Shown in pieces: positions 24,706 to 34,304 of a DNA stretch of 64,000 bases (its first letter is position 1; each line of letters opens with the position of its first letter). The notes below the pieces were generated by a model. That model worked only from the letters and a program-made list of their open reading frames with translations. It searched no databases and had not been told where the DNA came from. The stretch is from positions 62,001-126,000 of the forward strand of contig UXAT02000045.1 in assembly GCA_900609035.2 (NCBI GenBank), given 5' to 3'. A program made the position numbers and the translations under genes. This stretch comes from Candidatus Defluviicoccus seviourii. Lineage in GTDB: Bacteria; Pseudomonadota; Alphaproteobacteria; Rhodospirillales; Defluviicoccaceae.

Positions 24706-25200
24706 TCAGTTCAGCGTCAACAGCCGTTGCACGTCGAGTGTAACCAGGAGCCCGTCATTCTGGCGGTAGATGCCGGTCGCGACCTCGGCCCACGCCGCGG
24801 AGAGGCTTGAAGGCTTCTCCTGGAAGCGGCTGGCCGGCATCGCCAGGACATCGCCGACACGATCGACCAGAAGCGCATAGAGCTCGCCCTGGTTTTCCAC
24901 CGTGACCCCCATGCGACGCTCGCCGCTTTCGCCGGCCGGCAACCCGAGCCGGGCGCGCACGTCAACGACGGTCACGATCTTGCCCCGCACATTGATCGAG
25001 CCGCGCACCGCCGGGTGAGCCAGCGGGATCGGCGCGATACGATCGGGCAAGAGAATATCTTGAACCACGAGCACCGGCACGCCGAATGCCTGGCCGCCGA
25101 TCATGAACGTTACGAACGTCGCGGCTTCCGCCACGCCTGCTCCCCCGCCGCTGCCAGCCTGCTCGCCGCCAGTGTGCCCGTCGACCCTGCTCGCCTGCAT
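24706..25200 (-). CDS. cheW: Chemotaxis coupling protein CheW
   Basis: A 164-residue CheW domain protein (conserved block FVTFMIGGQAFGVPVLVVQD, then VRGSINVRGKIVTVVDVRARLG). It links chemoreceptors to the CheA kinase at the membrane array. A 25-residue Gly/Ala-rich N-terminal extension precedes the domain. It stands alone, convergent with phaR, with no other che gene nearby; motAB lie 2.7 kb away. Confidence 0.93.
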   Translation of the reverse strand: MQASRVDGHTGGEQAGSGGGAGVAEAATFVTFMIGGQAFGVPVLVVQDILLPDRIAPIPLAHPAVRGSINVRGKIVTVVDVRARLGLPAGESGERRMGVTVENQGELYALLVDRVGDVLAMPASRFQEKPSSLSAAWAEVATGIYRQNDGLLVTLDVQRLLTLN

Positions 25201-25380
25201 TCCTGCCTCCGTTGCGCCTGCGCGAAGCGCAGCTTGGTGGCGGCGAGGCTACCGCACGGGGGATGGAGGAAACGTTAACCAGGTTCACCATGGTGGATGC
25301 CGAGCAACCGGGACGCCACATCTCCATGAGGTGCGGACAACGCGCCGCCGGCTTGTTTGGCACCGACGCGAGGAGACGAA

Positions 25381-26295
25381 ATGGCGGCCACCGATGCGAC
25401 GGACAAAGCAACCCTCCAGGGCGATGCGCCGGCGATCAAGGCGGTCATCCGCCCGCGGCCCAGTGACTTGGGCGGCCTCGTGGTCCGCCGCGCCCTGCCC
25501 AACCGCGCGCTGAAGGCGGTCGGTCCATTCGTTTTTCTCGACGAGATGGGTCCGGTGGCGTTTCCGGCTGGCCAAGGCATCGACGTCCGCCCGCATCCGC
25601 ACATCGGCCTGTCGACGCTGACTTGGCTGATCGCGGGCGAGATCCTTCACCGCGACAGCTTGGGTTCGGTGGAGCGCATCCACCCCGGCGCGGTCAACTG
25701 GATGACGGCCGGCGCTGGCGTGGCCCATTCCGAGCGCACGCCGCCAGACGTACGCGCCGCCGGTTCCACCCTGCACGGCATCCAGATGTGGCTGGCGCTT
25801 CCCCGCCCGCACGAGGAAGTACCGGCGTCGTTCCAGCACGTCCCCGCCCACGATCTGCCGGTGTGGAGCCGCGCAGGCTGCCGCGTGGCGCTGATTGCAG
25901 GCAACGGCTGGGGCGAGCGCTCGCCGGTCCGCGTCTATTCCCCGACGCTGTGCGCCGATGCGACGCTTGACGCCGGCGCCACGCTCACGATCGAGGCCGA
26001 ACACGAAGACCGCGCGCTCTACCCCGTCGCCGGCACGATTACGATCGCCGGCACCCGCTTTGGCAGCGGCCACTTGATCGCCCTGCAGGCGGGCGTGCCG
26101 GTCGAGCTCCGAGCCGAGAGCGAGGCGCGGACCATCGTTATTGGCGGCGCGCCGTTCGACGGGCCGCGGCACCTGTGGTGGAATTTCGTCTCCAGCCGTT
26201 TGGAGCGGATCGAGCAGGCGAAGGCCGACTGGGCCGCCGGCCGCTTCGCCAAGGTCGAGGGCGACGACGCCTTCTTTCCGCTGCCGGAGGCTTGA
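25381..26295 (+). CDS. Pirin family protein
   Basis: A 304-residue bicupin. The N-terminal pirin domain shows the metal-binding pattern VRPHPHIGLSTLTWLIAGEI and GVAHSE; the C-terminal pirin domain includes the GAPFDGPRHLWWNFVSS motif. Bacterial pirins are variously quercetinases or regulators of pyruvate metabolism; the role here is not shown. The start follows CGAGGAGACGAA. It is divergent from cheW and convergent with a hydrolase gene. Confidence 0.9.
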   Translation: MAATDATDKATLQGDAPAIKAVIRPRPSDLGGLVVRRALPNRALKAVGPFVFLDEMGPVAFPAGQGIDVRPHPHIGLSTLTWLIAGEILHRDSLGSVERIHPGAVNWMTAGAGVAHSERTPPDVRAAGSTLHGIQMWLALPRPHEEVPASFQHVPAHDLPVWSRAGCRVALIAGNGWGERSPVRVYSPTLCADATLDAGATLTIEAEHEDRALYPVAGTITIAGTRFGSGHLIALQAGVPVELRAESEARTIVIGGAPFDGPRHLWWNFVSSRLERIEQAKADWAAGRFAKVEGDDAFFPLPEA

Positions 26296-26322
26296 GCCTG
26301 ATCCCCCGCGCCGGCTGCGGCT

Positions 26323-27174
26323 TCAGGCGAGCAGCCACGTGCGGACGGCCTCGATCTGCAGGCTGTCCATCAACATCGGCGCGTGACCGATGCCGGGAAA
26401 CTCGATCAGTTCGGCTTCGGGCCCGCGGGTCAGCATCTCCTCCGCCGTTTCCTTGAGGAGGAGGTCCGACTCGGCGCCGCGCAGGACCAGGACCGGGCAG
26501 CCGACCCGTTCCCAGACCGACCAGAGATCGAAATCGGCCTGTTCGCCCTCACGGAGCGGATGCGCAAGCTTCGGGTCGTAGTTCAGCTGCCATGTTGACG
26601 TCGCTGCATCGAAGCGGCTGCCGTGTTCGGCGAGGTGGCGCCACTGCGCTTCCGTCAGCGGCCCCGAGGGACCGAGAGCGACCCGCAGGTGCGCTTCCAG
26701 GGCTTCGATGCTGGCAAAGGCGCGCTCGCTGCCGACCTCGCCGCTGATCCGCTGCACGCCGGCCTTCGGGACAAAGGCGCCGATGTCATTGAGGACCAGC
26801 CTGCGGATCGGCGTGTTCGGTTGCGCCGCCAGCATCATGCCAAGGACGCCGCCAAGCGAAGTGCCAATCACGTCGACCGTATCGACGCCCAGGCGGGCGA
26901 TGAGCGCCGCGAGATCGCTCAAATAGCGCGCAAAACCATACTCGGCGGCTTGGGCGAGCCAGTGGCTGCGACCGGCGCCGGGCAGATCCGGGCAGGCAAC
27001 GCGGAAGTCGCTCTCCAGCGCTTCGGCGATCCAGTCGAAATCGCGACCACTGCGGGTCAAGCCGTGCACGCAGACGACGACCCGCTCGTTCGCAGAAACA
27101 CCCCACTCCGTGTAGGCGACGAGGTGGAAACCATGCGTGCCCAGACCGAGGAAACTGCGCTCCATCATCGGCAT
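26323..27174 (-). CDS. Alpha/beta hydrolase
   Basis: The 283-residue protein has the alpha/beta hydrolase fold: oxyanion region CVHGLTRSGRDFD, nucleophile elbow GTSLGG with the catalytic Ser, an Asp after strand 7 (GAESDLL) and His in GIGHAP. It is similar to proteobacterial hydrolases of unknown substrate. Convergent with the pirin gene (27 bp gap) and 42 bp downstream of the flavin reductase, with which it may be co-transcribed. Confidence 0.9.
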   Translation of the reverse strand: MPMMERSFLGLGTHGFHLVAYTEWGVSANERVVVCVHGLTRSGRDFDWIAEALESDFRVACPDLPGAGRSHWLAQAAEYGFARYLSDLAALIARLGVDTVDVIGTSLGGVLGMMLAAQPNTPIRRLVLNDIGAFVPKAGVQRISGEVGSERAFASIEALEAHLRVALGPSGPLTEAQWRHLAEHGSRFDAATSTWQLNYDPKLAHPLREGEQADFDLWSVWERVGCPVLVLRGAESDLLLKETAEEMLTRGPEAELIEFPGIGHAPMLMDSLQIEAVRTWLLA

Positions 27175-27216
27175 GCGCTCAGGTCCTTCGTTAGAGCCCC
27201 CGCTGCGACCAGCGCG

Positions 27217-27702
27217 CTAAAGCTCGCCGCCGATGCGCCGGTAGCGGCCGGTGAAGCGCAACAACGGCAAACCGCCATCGGCGTATGCCATCTGATCGAC
27301 GCGGCCGACGACGATCAGGTGGTCACCACCCTCGTAGGTCTCGACCCGGCTGCATTCGAGCGTGGCGAGGCAGCCTTCGAGGATGCGGCAGCCGTTGCCA
27401 CCGATCGTAAAGGCGACGTCCGCGAATTTGTCGTGCTCCTTGCGCGCGAACACGTCCGAGAGGTGCAATTGCTGTTCGGAAAGGACGTTGACTGCGAATG
27501 CGGCGCCACCGGCGCAGGCCTCCAGTCCCGACGTCTTCTTGCCGATGCAGAACAGCACCAGCGGCGGATCAAGCGACAGCGAACAGAACGAGCTGATCGT
27601 GACGCCATAGGCTCGGCCGCCAGGATCAGTCGCCGTCACGACACAGACACCGGAGGCGAAACGGCTGAGGGCCAGGCGGAAGTCGGTTTGGGTCTCAGTC
27701 AT
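27217..27702 (-). CDS. Flavin reductase-like protein
   Basis: A 161-residue flavin reductase-fold protein with FASGVCVVTATDPGGRAYGV near the start and SSFCSLSLDPPLVLFCIGKK, which bind FMN. Such proteins supply reduced flavin to two-component monooxygenases. The ATG at 27702 was chosen over an in-frame GTG at 27711 because GGAG lies at the right distance. No partner monooxygenase is in view. It diverges from motA. Confidence 0.9.
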   Translation of the reverse strand: MTETQTDFRLALSRFASGVCVVTATDPGGRAYGVTISSFCSLSLDPPLVLFCIGKKTSGLEACAGGAAFAVNVLSEQQLHLSDVFARKEHDKFADVAFTIGGNGCRILEGCLATLECSRVETYEGGDHLIVVGRVDQMAYADGGLPLLRFTGRYRRIGGEL

Positions 27703-27890
27703 GTCAGGCACTCCGGGAGCGGGCGCGCGACGCTGGCGCTCATTTGGATTTCGTTCATTCTTGTTAACAACTCGTTATAGTTGCGTTGGCGCGACTAAAG
27801 TGCTACTTTATGCTGCATCACGCACTCGCCCTCAAGGCGAGTACCTAAGAGAGGCTATCTCGTTCCGTCAAGGGAGACGAAGTTCCGACC

Positions 27891-28748
27891 ATGCTGTTTG
27901 CAGTCGGCATGTTGGTCGTTCTCGGCAGCGTCGTCGGCGGCTACCTCGCTGCTGGCGGCCATCTGGGCGTCCTGTTCCAGCCGTTCGAGTTCATCATCAT
28001 CTTCGGCTCCGCCATCGGTGCGTTCATCGTCGGCAATCCGATGGAGGTGCTGGTCGGCACCGCGAAATCGTTTGGCAAGCTGCTCACCGGCTCCAAGCAC
28101 GGCAAGGCCAGCTACGTCGAGCTGTTGAGCGTGCTCTACTCGGTTTTCAAGGTCGCCCGCAGCAAAGGCGATCTGGCGCTTGAGAGCCACGTCGACCGGC
28201 CGGCGGAGAGTCCCGTCTTTCAGAAGTACCCTGGCTTCCTCAAGAACCATCACGCGGTCGAGTTCCTGTGCGACTACCTGCGCCTGCTGACCTTGGGCTC
28301 GAGCAAGTCGCACGAACTGGAAGCGGTGATGGACGTCGAGCTCGATTCCCATCGCCATGGCCACCACGCGATCGCTGGCGCCCTGCAGAACGTTGCCGAT
28401 GGCCTGCCGGCGCTCGGCATCGTCGCCGCCGTGCTGGGCGTCATCCACACCATGGGGGCGATCACCGAGCCGCCGGAGGTCCTGGGCCACCTCATCGGCG
28501 CGGCTCTGGTCGGTACCTTCACCGGCGTCCTTGCGGCTTATGGCGTCGTCTCCCCGATCGCGCGCTCCCTTGAAGCGAAGTTCGAGGAGGAAACGCATTT
28601 CCTGGAGTGCATCAAGATCGGCTTGGTCGCGCATACGCAAGGCTACGCACCGCAGGTTTCGATAGAACTGGCACGCAAGACGCTGCACGGCAAGCTGCGG
28701 CCGAGCTTCGCCGAGATGGACCAGGCAATCCAGAACATTCAGGTGTAG
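27891..28748 (+). CDS. motA: Flagellar motor stator protein MotA
   Basis: The 285-residue inner-membrane protein has four membrane helices, the first starting at residue 1, a large cytosolic loop, and the conserved PALGIVAAVLGVIHTMGAI helix and GTFTGVLAAYGVVSPIA. With MotB it forms the proton-driven stator that turns the flagellar rotor. motB starts 25 bp downstream. No sigma-28 type promoter was convincing in the 188-bp upstream gap. Confidence 0.96.
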   Translation: MLFAVGMLVVLGSVVGGYLAAGGHLGVLFQPFEFIIIFGSAIGAFIVGNPMEVLVGTAKSFGKLLTGSKHGKASYVELLSVLYSVFKVARSKGDLALESHVDRPAESPVFQKYPGFLKNHHAVEFLCDYLRLLTLGSSKSHELEAVMDVELDSHRHGHHAIAGALQNVADGLPALGIVAAVLGVIHTMGAITEPPEVLGHLIGAALVGTFTGVLAAYGVVSPIARSLEAKFEEETHFLECIKIGLVAHTQGYAPQVSIELARKTLHGKLRPSFAEMDQAIQNIQV

Positions 28749-28773
28749 GCACGGTTTTCGGGCGACACGGGCA

Positions 28774-29733
28774 ATGGTCATCATCAAGCGCATCAAGAAG
28801 GGCGGGCACGCCGCGCACGGCGGCGCGTGGAAGGTCGCCTATGCCGACTTCGTCACCGCGATGATGGCGTTCTTTCTGCTGCTGTGGCTCCTGAACGCGG
28901 TTTCGCAGGAGCAGCTCGAAGGCATCTCCGACTATTTCGCGCCGATCTCGACGCAGAAATCGACCAGCGGCGGCGGCGGACTGCTGCAGGGCCGCACGGT
29001 CGACGCCAAGGGCGTGTTCAACGCCGTCGAAAAACGCCATCACACCTTCGCCCAGTTCGATCAGCCGGACAGCGACGAGGATAACGAGGTGCGCGGTTCG
29101 GAGCGCGGCGACCAGCCGGCCCCGCGTGGCGCCCGTTCCAGCGTCGGCAAGAAGGCTGTTCCGCCGGAAGCCAACGCAGACGAGGACCCGGCCGCGGCAG
29201 AAGCTGCCAACGCCGCAGCCCTTGCCCGGGCCGACGCCGAGAAGCGCGAGAAGGCTCAGTTCGAAGGGGCGGAAAGCTCGATCCGTCAGGCGATCGAGGC
29301 CAATCCGGAGCTGAAGCGGCTCGTCAACAGCCTCCTGATCGATGAAACGCCGGATGGCTTGCGGATCCAGATCATCGACCAGGAAGGCCTGGCGATGTTC
29401 CCGCGCGGCTCTTCGGTCATGCATGTCCACACCGAACGGCTGCTGGAGCTGGTCGCCAAGGTCATCATGCAGATGCCGCAGCCGGTGGAGATCGCAGGCC
29501 ATACGGATGCGACGCCGTTCACCGGTTCCAGTGGCTACACCAACTGGGAGCTTTCGGCCGATCGAGCCAATGCGGCGCGGCGCGCCCTGTTGCAGCTGGG
29601 CGTCGGCGAGGAACGATTCTCCCGCATTGTCGGCATGGCAGCGACCGATCCCCTGTTCCCGCAGGACCCGAAGGCGCCCGGCAACCGCCGCCTCTCGGTG
29701 CTCTTGCTGCGCACGGCACCGCCCGCCGCATGA
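28774..29733 (+). CDS. motB: Flagellar motor stator protein MotB
   Basis: A 319-residue protein with one N-terminal membrane helix carrying the proton-channel Asp in WKVAYADFVTAMMAFFLLLW (about residues 23-42), a charged linker (about 95-170), and a C-terminal OmpA-like domain (IAGHTDATPF, LSADRANAARRALL) that anchors to peptidoglycan. It forms the stator with MotA. No other flagellar genes are in the window. Confidence 0.96.
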   Translation: MVIIKRIKKGGHAAHGGAWKVAYADFVTAMMAFFLLLWLLNAVSQEQLEGISDYFAPISTQKSTSGGGGLLQGRTVDAKGVFNAVEKRHHTFAQFDQPDSDEDNEVRGSERGDQPAPRGARSSVGKKAVPPEANADEDPAAAEAANAAALARADAEKREKAQFEGAESSIRQAIEANPELKRLVNSLLIDETPDGLRIQIIDQEGLAMFPRGSSVMHVHTERLLELVAKVIMQMPQPVEIAGHTDATPFTGSSGYTNWELSADRANAARRALLQLGVGEERFSRIVGMAATDPLFPQDPKAPGNRRLSVLLLRTAPPAA

Positions 29734-29845
29734 GCCGTGCCGCCGCCGGCGGCGGCGCTGGCCCACCCTCAAGCGGGCGTTTTCACGCTCAGGAAACGGT
29801 GATAATCTTCCCTTGACCAAGGGCGTATCCGTAAGGGCTCGGAAC

Positions 29846-30607
29846 GTGAAGCATCAGGCGATGCCGCATGTGCGCTACTTCTTCGCAACGGCGCCCTTGC
29901 CGTGTCCCTACCTTGCTGGCCGCACCGAACGGCGGCTGGTGACCGAGCTGTCAGGCCGCCAGGCGGGCGTCATCCACGACGTCCTGTCGCAGGCCGGCTT
30001 CCGCCGCAGCCATGGTCTCGCGTATATCCCGATCTGCCGCGATTGCTCGGCATGCGCCGCAGTCCGGGTCTGCGTCCCGGACTTTGTCGCCAAGCGCGCC
30101 CATCGCCGCATCTTGCAGCGCAACGCGGAGCTGGTCGCGACGAACACGCCGCCGATCGCCACATCCGAACATTTCGTGCTGTTCCGCGAGTACGAGCGTG
30201 ACCGCCACGGCGACGGCGAAATGGCGCGGATGACCTTCTACGACTACCAGGCGCTGATCGAGGAAACGCCGGTCGATACCTACCTACTCGAGATTCGGAC
30301 CCCGGCGGGGCATCTGGTCGGCGTCTGCCTGACCGACCGGATGAGCGACGGATTGTCAGCCGTCTACAGCTTCTTCGACCCGCGGCTGGCGCGCCGCAGT
30401 CTCGGCTCCTTCATCATTCTCACCCTCATCGAGCAGGCGCGCCGCGCCGGTCTGCCGCACGTCTACTTGGGCTTCTGGATCGCCGAGTGCCAGAAAATGG
30501 CCTACAAGGCCCGGTTCCAGCCGCTCGAAGCGTACACACCGGACGGTTGGCAGCCGCTCGACCCCGCCGATCCGGAGACCATGGGCCACTTCGCCTCGCA
30601 CGCTTAA
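29846..30607 (+). CDS. bpt: Aspartate/glutamate leucyltransferase (Bpt/Ate type)
   Basis: This 253-residue enzyme adds leucine from Leu-tRNA to N-terminal acidic residues, marking proteins for ClpS/ClpAP degradation. The family signature CPYLAGRTERRLV near the start and the Cys-rich CRDCSACAAVRV, YKARF and PCY-like segments are visible. The GTG at 29846 is chosen to include the normal N-terminus; the ATG at 29861 is the alternative. Convergent with parC (39-bp gap). Confidence 0.92.
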   Translation: MKHQAMPHVRYFFATAPLPCPYLAGRTERRLVTELSGRQAGVIHDVLSQAGFRRSHGLAYIPICRDCSACAAVRVCVPDFVAKRAHRRILQRNAELVATNTPPIATSEHFVLFREYERDRHGDGEMARMTFYDYQALIEETPVDTYLLEIRTPAGHLVGVCLTDRMSDGLSAVYSFFDPRLARRSLGSFIILTLIEQARRAGLPHVYLGFWIAECQKMAYKARFQPLEAYTPDGWQPLDPADPETMGHFASHA

Positions 30608-30646
30608 ACGCAAGCGGCAGAGCAGGCGCGCGGCGGGCGAGGCGCG

Positions 30647-32899
30647 TCAGAACAGGGGCGCCGCGGGGAAGCCCTTCGGGGCCGGCTGCCCCGTCTGGCC
30701 ACGCCGGCCGAGGCAGCCGCGCAGGTGCGCATCGCCACGCAGGAGGCGCCCTGAGCGCAGTGGCAGGCCCTCCGCATACGTGAAAGTCCGGATGTCGGCC
30801 AGCGTCGCATCCCGGTAGCGCTGCAAGATGACGCCCTTGCCGCGGGTCAACACCGGCATTTCGGCCAGTGGGAACAGCAAAAGGCGGCGGTTGCTGCCGA
30901 TCACGGCGACGGTATCGTCGCTGGGCGCAATGAGCGCGCACTTGAACAGACGCTCGGTCTCGCTATCGAGCGTCAGCACCGCCTTGCCGGCCCGCGTTTG
31001 GCCGACGAGCGACGCCATATCGGCCACAAACCCGCGGCCCTGCGCCGATGCCAGCAGCAGGCGGCTCTCGGGTTCGCTGACGAACACAGCAATCACGTCG
31101 TGATCGTCGGCAAGATCGATCATCAGCCTGAGCGGCCGGCCGAAGCCGCGGTCGCGCGGCAGGCGATCGACGGGAAGCGTGTAGAAGCGCCCGTTCGAGC
31201 CGGCGATCAGCAGGCGGTCATCGCGGCGCGTGTTCAGCACCAGGCGCGGGCCGTCGCCCTCCTTGTAGCGGATGTCGTCGGGGCTGACGGCGCTCCCCTC
31301 GATCACCCGCAGCCAGCCGCGTTCGGAACAGACAACGGTGCAGGGCCTCGCGTCCGCCCGCACGACTTCGGTCGCAGCCGCGCTGAGTGCGCTCTCAGGG
31401 GTGAGACCGATCGTGGTCCGCCGGGCCCCGTTCGGAGCGTCGCCGGCGAAGCGGGCCGCGGTCTGCGTGAGTTCGTCCTCAATGGTTGCCCAGGCGCGGT
31501 TGTCGTCGGCCAACAGCGCCATGAGCTCGGCGCGGGTGGCTTTGAGCGTCCGCCGCTCCGCCTTCAGCTCGATCTCATTCAGCCGCCGCAGCTGCCGCAG
31601 CCGCATGTTGAGGATTGCCTCGGCCTGGACGTCGCTGATCCGGAAGTGCGCCATCAGGGCCGCCTTCGGTTCGTCCTCCTCGCGGATAATGCGGATCACG
31701 GTGTCGAGGTCGGCCAGCGCCAGCAACAGCCCGACCACGATCTCCAACCGCGCCTCTGTCTGCTTGAGCCGGAAGCTGGTGCGCCGGCGCAAGACCTCGA
31801 AACGGTGGTCGAGGAAGATACGCAACAGCTCGCGCAGACCGGAAAGCCGCGGCGTCCGGCCGTCGACCAGCACATTCATGTTGAGGCCGATGCGCACTTC
31901 GAGATCGGTCAAGCGAAGCAGCTCCGCCATCACCGGCCCCGGTTCGCCCTTCCGGTCCTTGAGCAGGACGACGAGGCGAACGTTTTCGGTCGATTGGTCA
32001 CGCACGTCGGCAACGGCGGCAAGCCGCTCGGCCCCGGTCACGAGGGCTGCGATCTGCTCGATCAGCCGGCTCTTTTGGACCTGATAGGGAATCTCGGTGA
32101 TGACGATCCGGTTCTCGCCGCCGTCGCGTTCGTGGTGCCAGCGGGCGCTCAAGCGCAGGTTGCCACGGCCCGTGGCGTACGCGTCCCGGATCGCTTCGTA
32201 CGGCTCGGCGACGATGCCACCGGTGGGGAAATCAGGCCCCGGCACGAACGCGAGCAGATCCTCGACCGACGCTTCGGGATGGCGGATCAGATGTTTAAGC
32301 GCCAGGCACAGCTCGCCGACGTTATGCGGCGGGATGCTGGTTGCCATGCCGACGGCAATGCCGGTCGCGCCGTTCGCAAGGAGATTGGGAAAGGCCGCCG
32401 GCAGGACGATCGGCTCTTCTTCCTCACCGTCGTAGGTGGGGCGGAAGTCGACCGTCTCCTCGTCGATGCCGTCGAGCATCGCCTCCGCCACGGCCGTCAG
32501 CCGGGCTTCGGTGTAGCGCATGGCGGCGGCGCCATCGCCATCGATGTTGCCGAAGTTGCCGTGGCCGTCGACCAGCGGGTAGCGCAGTGCGAAGTCCTGC
32601 GCCAGGCGCACCATCGCATCGTAGACCGCCACATCGCCGTGCGGATGGTATTTGCCGATGACATCGCCGACCACGCGGGCGCACTTCTTGAACCCGGCGG
32701 CGGGATCGAGCTTGAGCTGGCGCATCGCATAAAGCAGCCGCCGGTGCACCGGCTTTAGGCCGTCGCGCGCGTCCGGCAGCGAGCGGGCGACGATGGTCGA
32801 CAGCGCGTAAGTGAGGTAGCGCTCGGACAGCGCACTCGCGAGCGGGACATCACGGATGCCGGCAGCGGTTTCGGGGTCGCCTGAATGACTTCCACTCAT
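30647..32899 (-). CDS. parC: DNA topoisomerase IV subunit A
   Basis: The 750-residue type IIA topoisomerase subunit decatenates chromosomes. The active-site tyrosine is in MRYTEARLT (Tyr129), after the DNA-binding helix region [12 protein letters not shown]. The residue equivalent to the quinolone-binding serine (E. coli ParC Ser80) is Val90, while the acidic position is Asp94. The C-terminal beta-pinwheel domain is short, as in ParC rather than GyrA. Start ATG at 32899; a TTG four codons upstream is less likely. recO follows upstream. Confidence 0.95.
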   Translation of the reverse strand: MSGSHSGDPETAAGIRDVPLASALSERYLTYALSTIVARSLPDARDGLKPVHRRLLYAMRQLKLDPAAGFKKCARVVGDVIGKYHPHGDVAVYDAMVRLAQDFALRYPLVDGHGNFGNIDGDGAAAMRYTEARLTAVAEAMLDGIDEETVDFRPTYDGEEEEPIVLPAAFPNLLANGATGIAVGMATSIPPHNVGELCLALKHLIRHPEASVEDLLAFVPGPDFPTGGIVAEPYEAIRDAYATGRGNLRLSARWHHERDGGENRIVITEIPYQVQKSRLIEQIAALVTGAERLAAVADVRDQSTENVRLVVLLKDRKGEPGPVMAELLRLTDLEVRIGLNMNVLVDGRTPRLSGLRELLRIFLDHRFEVLRRRTSFRLKQTEARLEIVVGLLLALADLDTVIRIIREEDEPKAALMAHFRISDVQAEAILNMRLRQLRRLNEIELKAERRTLKATRAELMALLADDNRAWATIEDELTQTAARFAGDAPNGARRTTIGLTPESALSAAATEVVRADARPCTVVCSERGWLRVIEGSAVSPDDIRYKEGDGPRLVLNTRRDDRLLIAGSNGRFYTLPVDRLPRDRGFGRPLRLMIDLADDHDVIAVFVSEPESRLLLASAQGRGFVADMASLVGQTRAGKAVLTLDSETERLFKCALIAPSDDTVAVIGSNRRLLLFPLAEMPVLTRGKGVILQRYRDATLADIRTFTYAEGLPLRSGRLLRGDAHLRGCLGRRGQTGQPAPKGFPAAPLF

Positions 32900-32968
32900 G
32901 GGCTCGCGCAAATCGGTCTATGCTGCGGCCAGGGTTCCGCACAACGGCCGTCTTGGCAAGAGACCGCT

Positions 32969-33724
32969 TCACTCCTCGCTCGCCGCATTCGCTCCGCCTC
33001 CGTCCGCCGCGGGAAATCGCTCGGCCAGACGCCTTCGCGCGGCCGGCACCCCTTGATGACGCACGCCATAGACGTAGCGCTCAAGGAAATAGCCAGCCAA
33101 CGCCATCCCCTGGCCGATCTCGGCGGCCGTTGCCGCTGCCCCTGATGCGGTCAGAAACGGCGGCAGGGCGAGCAGTTTGGGTCGATAGGGCGCGCCGACC
33201 GCGCGCGTCACCGCGCGGCCCGTGCGCGGGGAGACGTAGGCGAGATCCGCGGTGGCACCGGTCACCGCGCACTGCGTAAGGTCAAGTCCGTAGCCCAGTT
33301 CTGCCAGCAGGGCGAGTTCCCAGCGGACGTAATCCGCAGCCCAGCTCTCGGCGAGCGCCAACACCGCCAGCAACGATTCGGCGGTGAGGAACACTGCGCT
33401 CATCGGCTCCCGCTCCGGCAGGGTGGTTTCCAGCACCGCACAGGCTGCAGCGAGCGCATCGAGCCGCGCCCGGTCGGCAAGGACGGTGGCGGAAACCGCG
33501 GTCTTGAGTTCGCACGTGTAGGAGCCAAGCGCGTCGGCCAAGCGGCTGCGCCAGCACGCGCTCACGGTGGCGCCGGGCTGCAGGAAGCCGCGCCGCAGCC
33601 CGCCCGAAGCACCACGAACAAGGCCCGGATGGCGGCCGTGCACGCGGGTCAGGAGGCTCAGGACCGCTGAGCCTTCACCGTGTGGCCGGGCCGCCAGGAC
33701 GATGCCGTCGTCGCTCCATTCCAT
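32969..33724 (-). CDS. recO: DNA repair protein RecO
   Basis: A 251-residue recombination mediator that helps load RecA with RecF/RecR. N-terminal OB-fold begins MEWSDDGIVLAARPHGEGSA, and the C-terminal part has CAVTG...YVSPRTGRAV. Only one Cys of the zinc-ribbon type is visible, common for this alphaproteobacterial form. Upstream of parC on the same strand. The era-rnc-lepB operon, also minus, lies beyond a small plus-strand gene. Confidence 0.93.
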   Translation of the reverse strand: MEWSDDGIVLAARPHGEGSAVLSLLTRVHGRHPGLVRGASGGLRRGFLQPGATVSACWRSRLADALGSYTCELKTAVSATVLADRARLDALAAACAVLETTLPEREPMSAVFLTAESLLAVLALAESWAADYVRWELALLAELGYGLDLTQCAVTGATADLAYVSPRTGRAVTRAVGAPYRPKLLALPPFLTASGAAATAAEIGQGMALAGYFLERYVYGVRHQGVPAARRRLAERFPAADGGGANAASEE

Positions 33725-33831
33725 CGGGTTGCTCGGCGATGCCTGCTCATTGTGTGCGCATAGGGGGCTGGCAAAATTGCCTTAACAGTTTTTTTACAAT
33801 TTATTTACATAATGTTAACGGACGTTTCTCA

Positions 33832-33848
33832 GAGAGCTGTACGCTCTC
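33832..33848. other. Small hairpin in an AT-rich intergenic stretch
   Basis: GAGAGC and GCTCTC pair around a TGTAC loop. It lies in the 293-bp gap (33725-34017) between recO and a small plus-strand gene, whose left half is strikingly AT-rich (about 33780-33900) compared with the rest of the window. The gap may hold promoters for both genes; no gene was recognised. Confidence 0.35.
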
Positions 33849-34017
33849 GCTTATCAACCCATTAAGAAACATATGTTTAAATGCTGTATGCCCAAAAAAC
33901 GGGCCTACTGACGTGTTTTCCGCGGTCGCGAAGTGTGCTAGAAGCAGGGGTCATTGAGCATACAGGTGCAGATCGTAGCGAGAGCATATTGTCTCGGAGC
34001 GCGAGAGGGTTACAACC

Positions 34018-34245
34018 GTGGCTGTTCACGACATCATGATTACTGAACCGCATCCGTGCCGCCGTGGCTTCTTTCGGCGCATCTATGCGCGGGTTCAGAT
34101 TTCGAATGCTGGTGCCTATTGGATCTGGCGCCAGATTGATGAGCATGGCCTGCCTCTGACCGATGCCGAACGCCCGTTCGACAGCGAGGACGCGGCCCTT
34201 AACGACGCCATTCAGCAACTGAACGGCAGCGCGGTCGCGATCTGA
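34018..34245 (+). CDS. Conserved-looking small protein (75 aa, hypothetical)
   Basis: A 75-residue frame beginning with GTG after an AGAGGGT ribosome-binding region (an ATG six codons later is an alternative). The product is compact and globular in composition, with IYARVQISNAGAYWIWRQID and a DSEDAALNDAIQQL helix. No family was recognised. Base composition is closer to coding than to the AT-rich gap before it. It is convergent with era. Confidence 0.6.
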   Translation: MAVHDIMITEPHPCRRGFFRRIYARVQISNAGAYWIWRQIDEHGLPLTDAERPFDSEDAALNDAIQQLNGSAVAI

Positions 34246-34304
34246 AGCCGCAGATGCCCCGATCGAAGCCCCGTGGCTGCTGCCGGCTCGGCGGCAGCGC
34301 GGGC

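Noticed and set aside
27712..27890. Sigma-28 type promoter before motA
   Set aside because: A TAAA-like -35 is present but no matching GCCGATAA-like -10 at the right spacing.
34246..34304. GC hairpin between the 75-aa gene and era as a terminator
   Set aside because: The stem is present but lacks a T-run on either strand.
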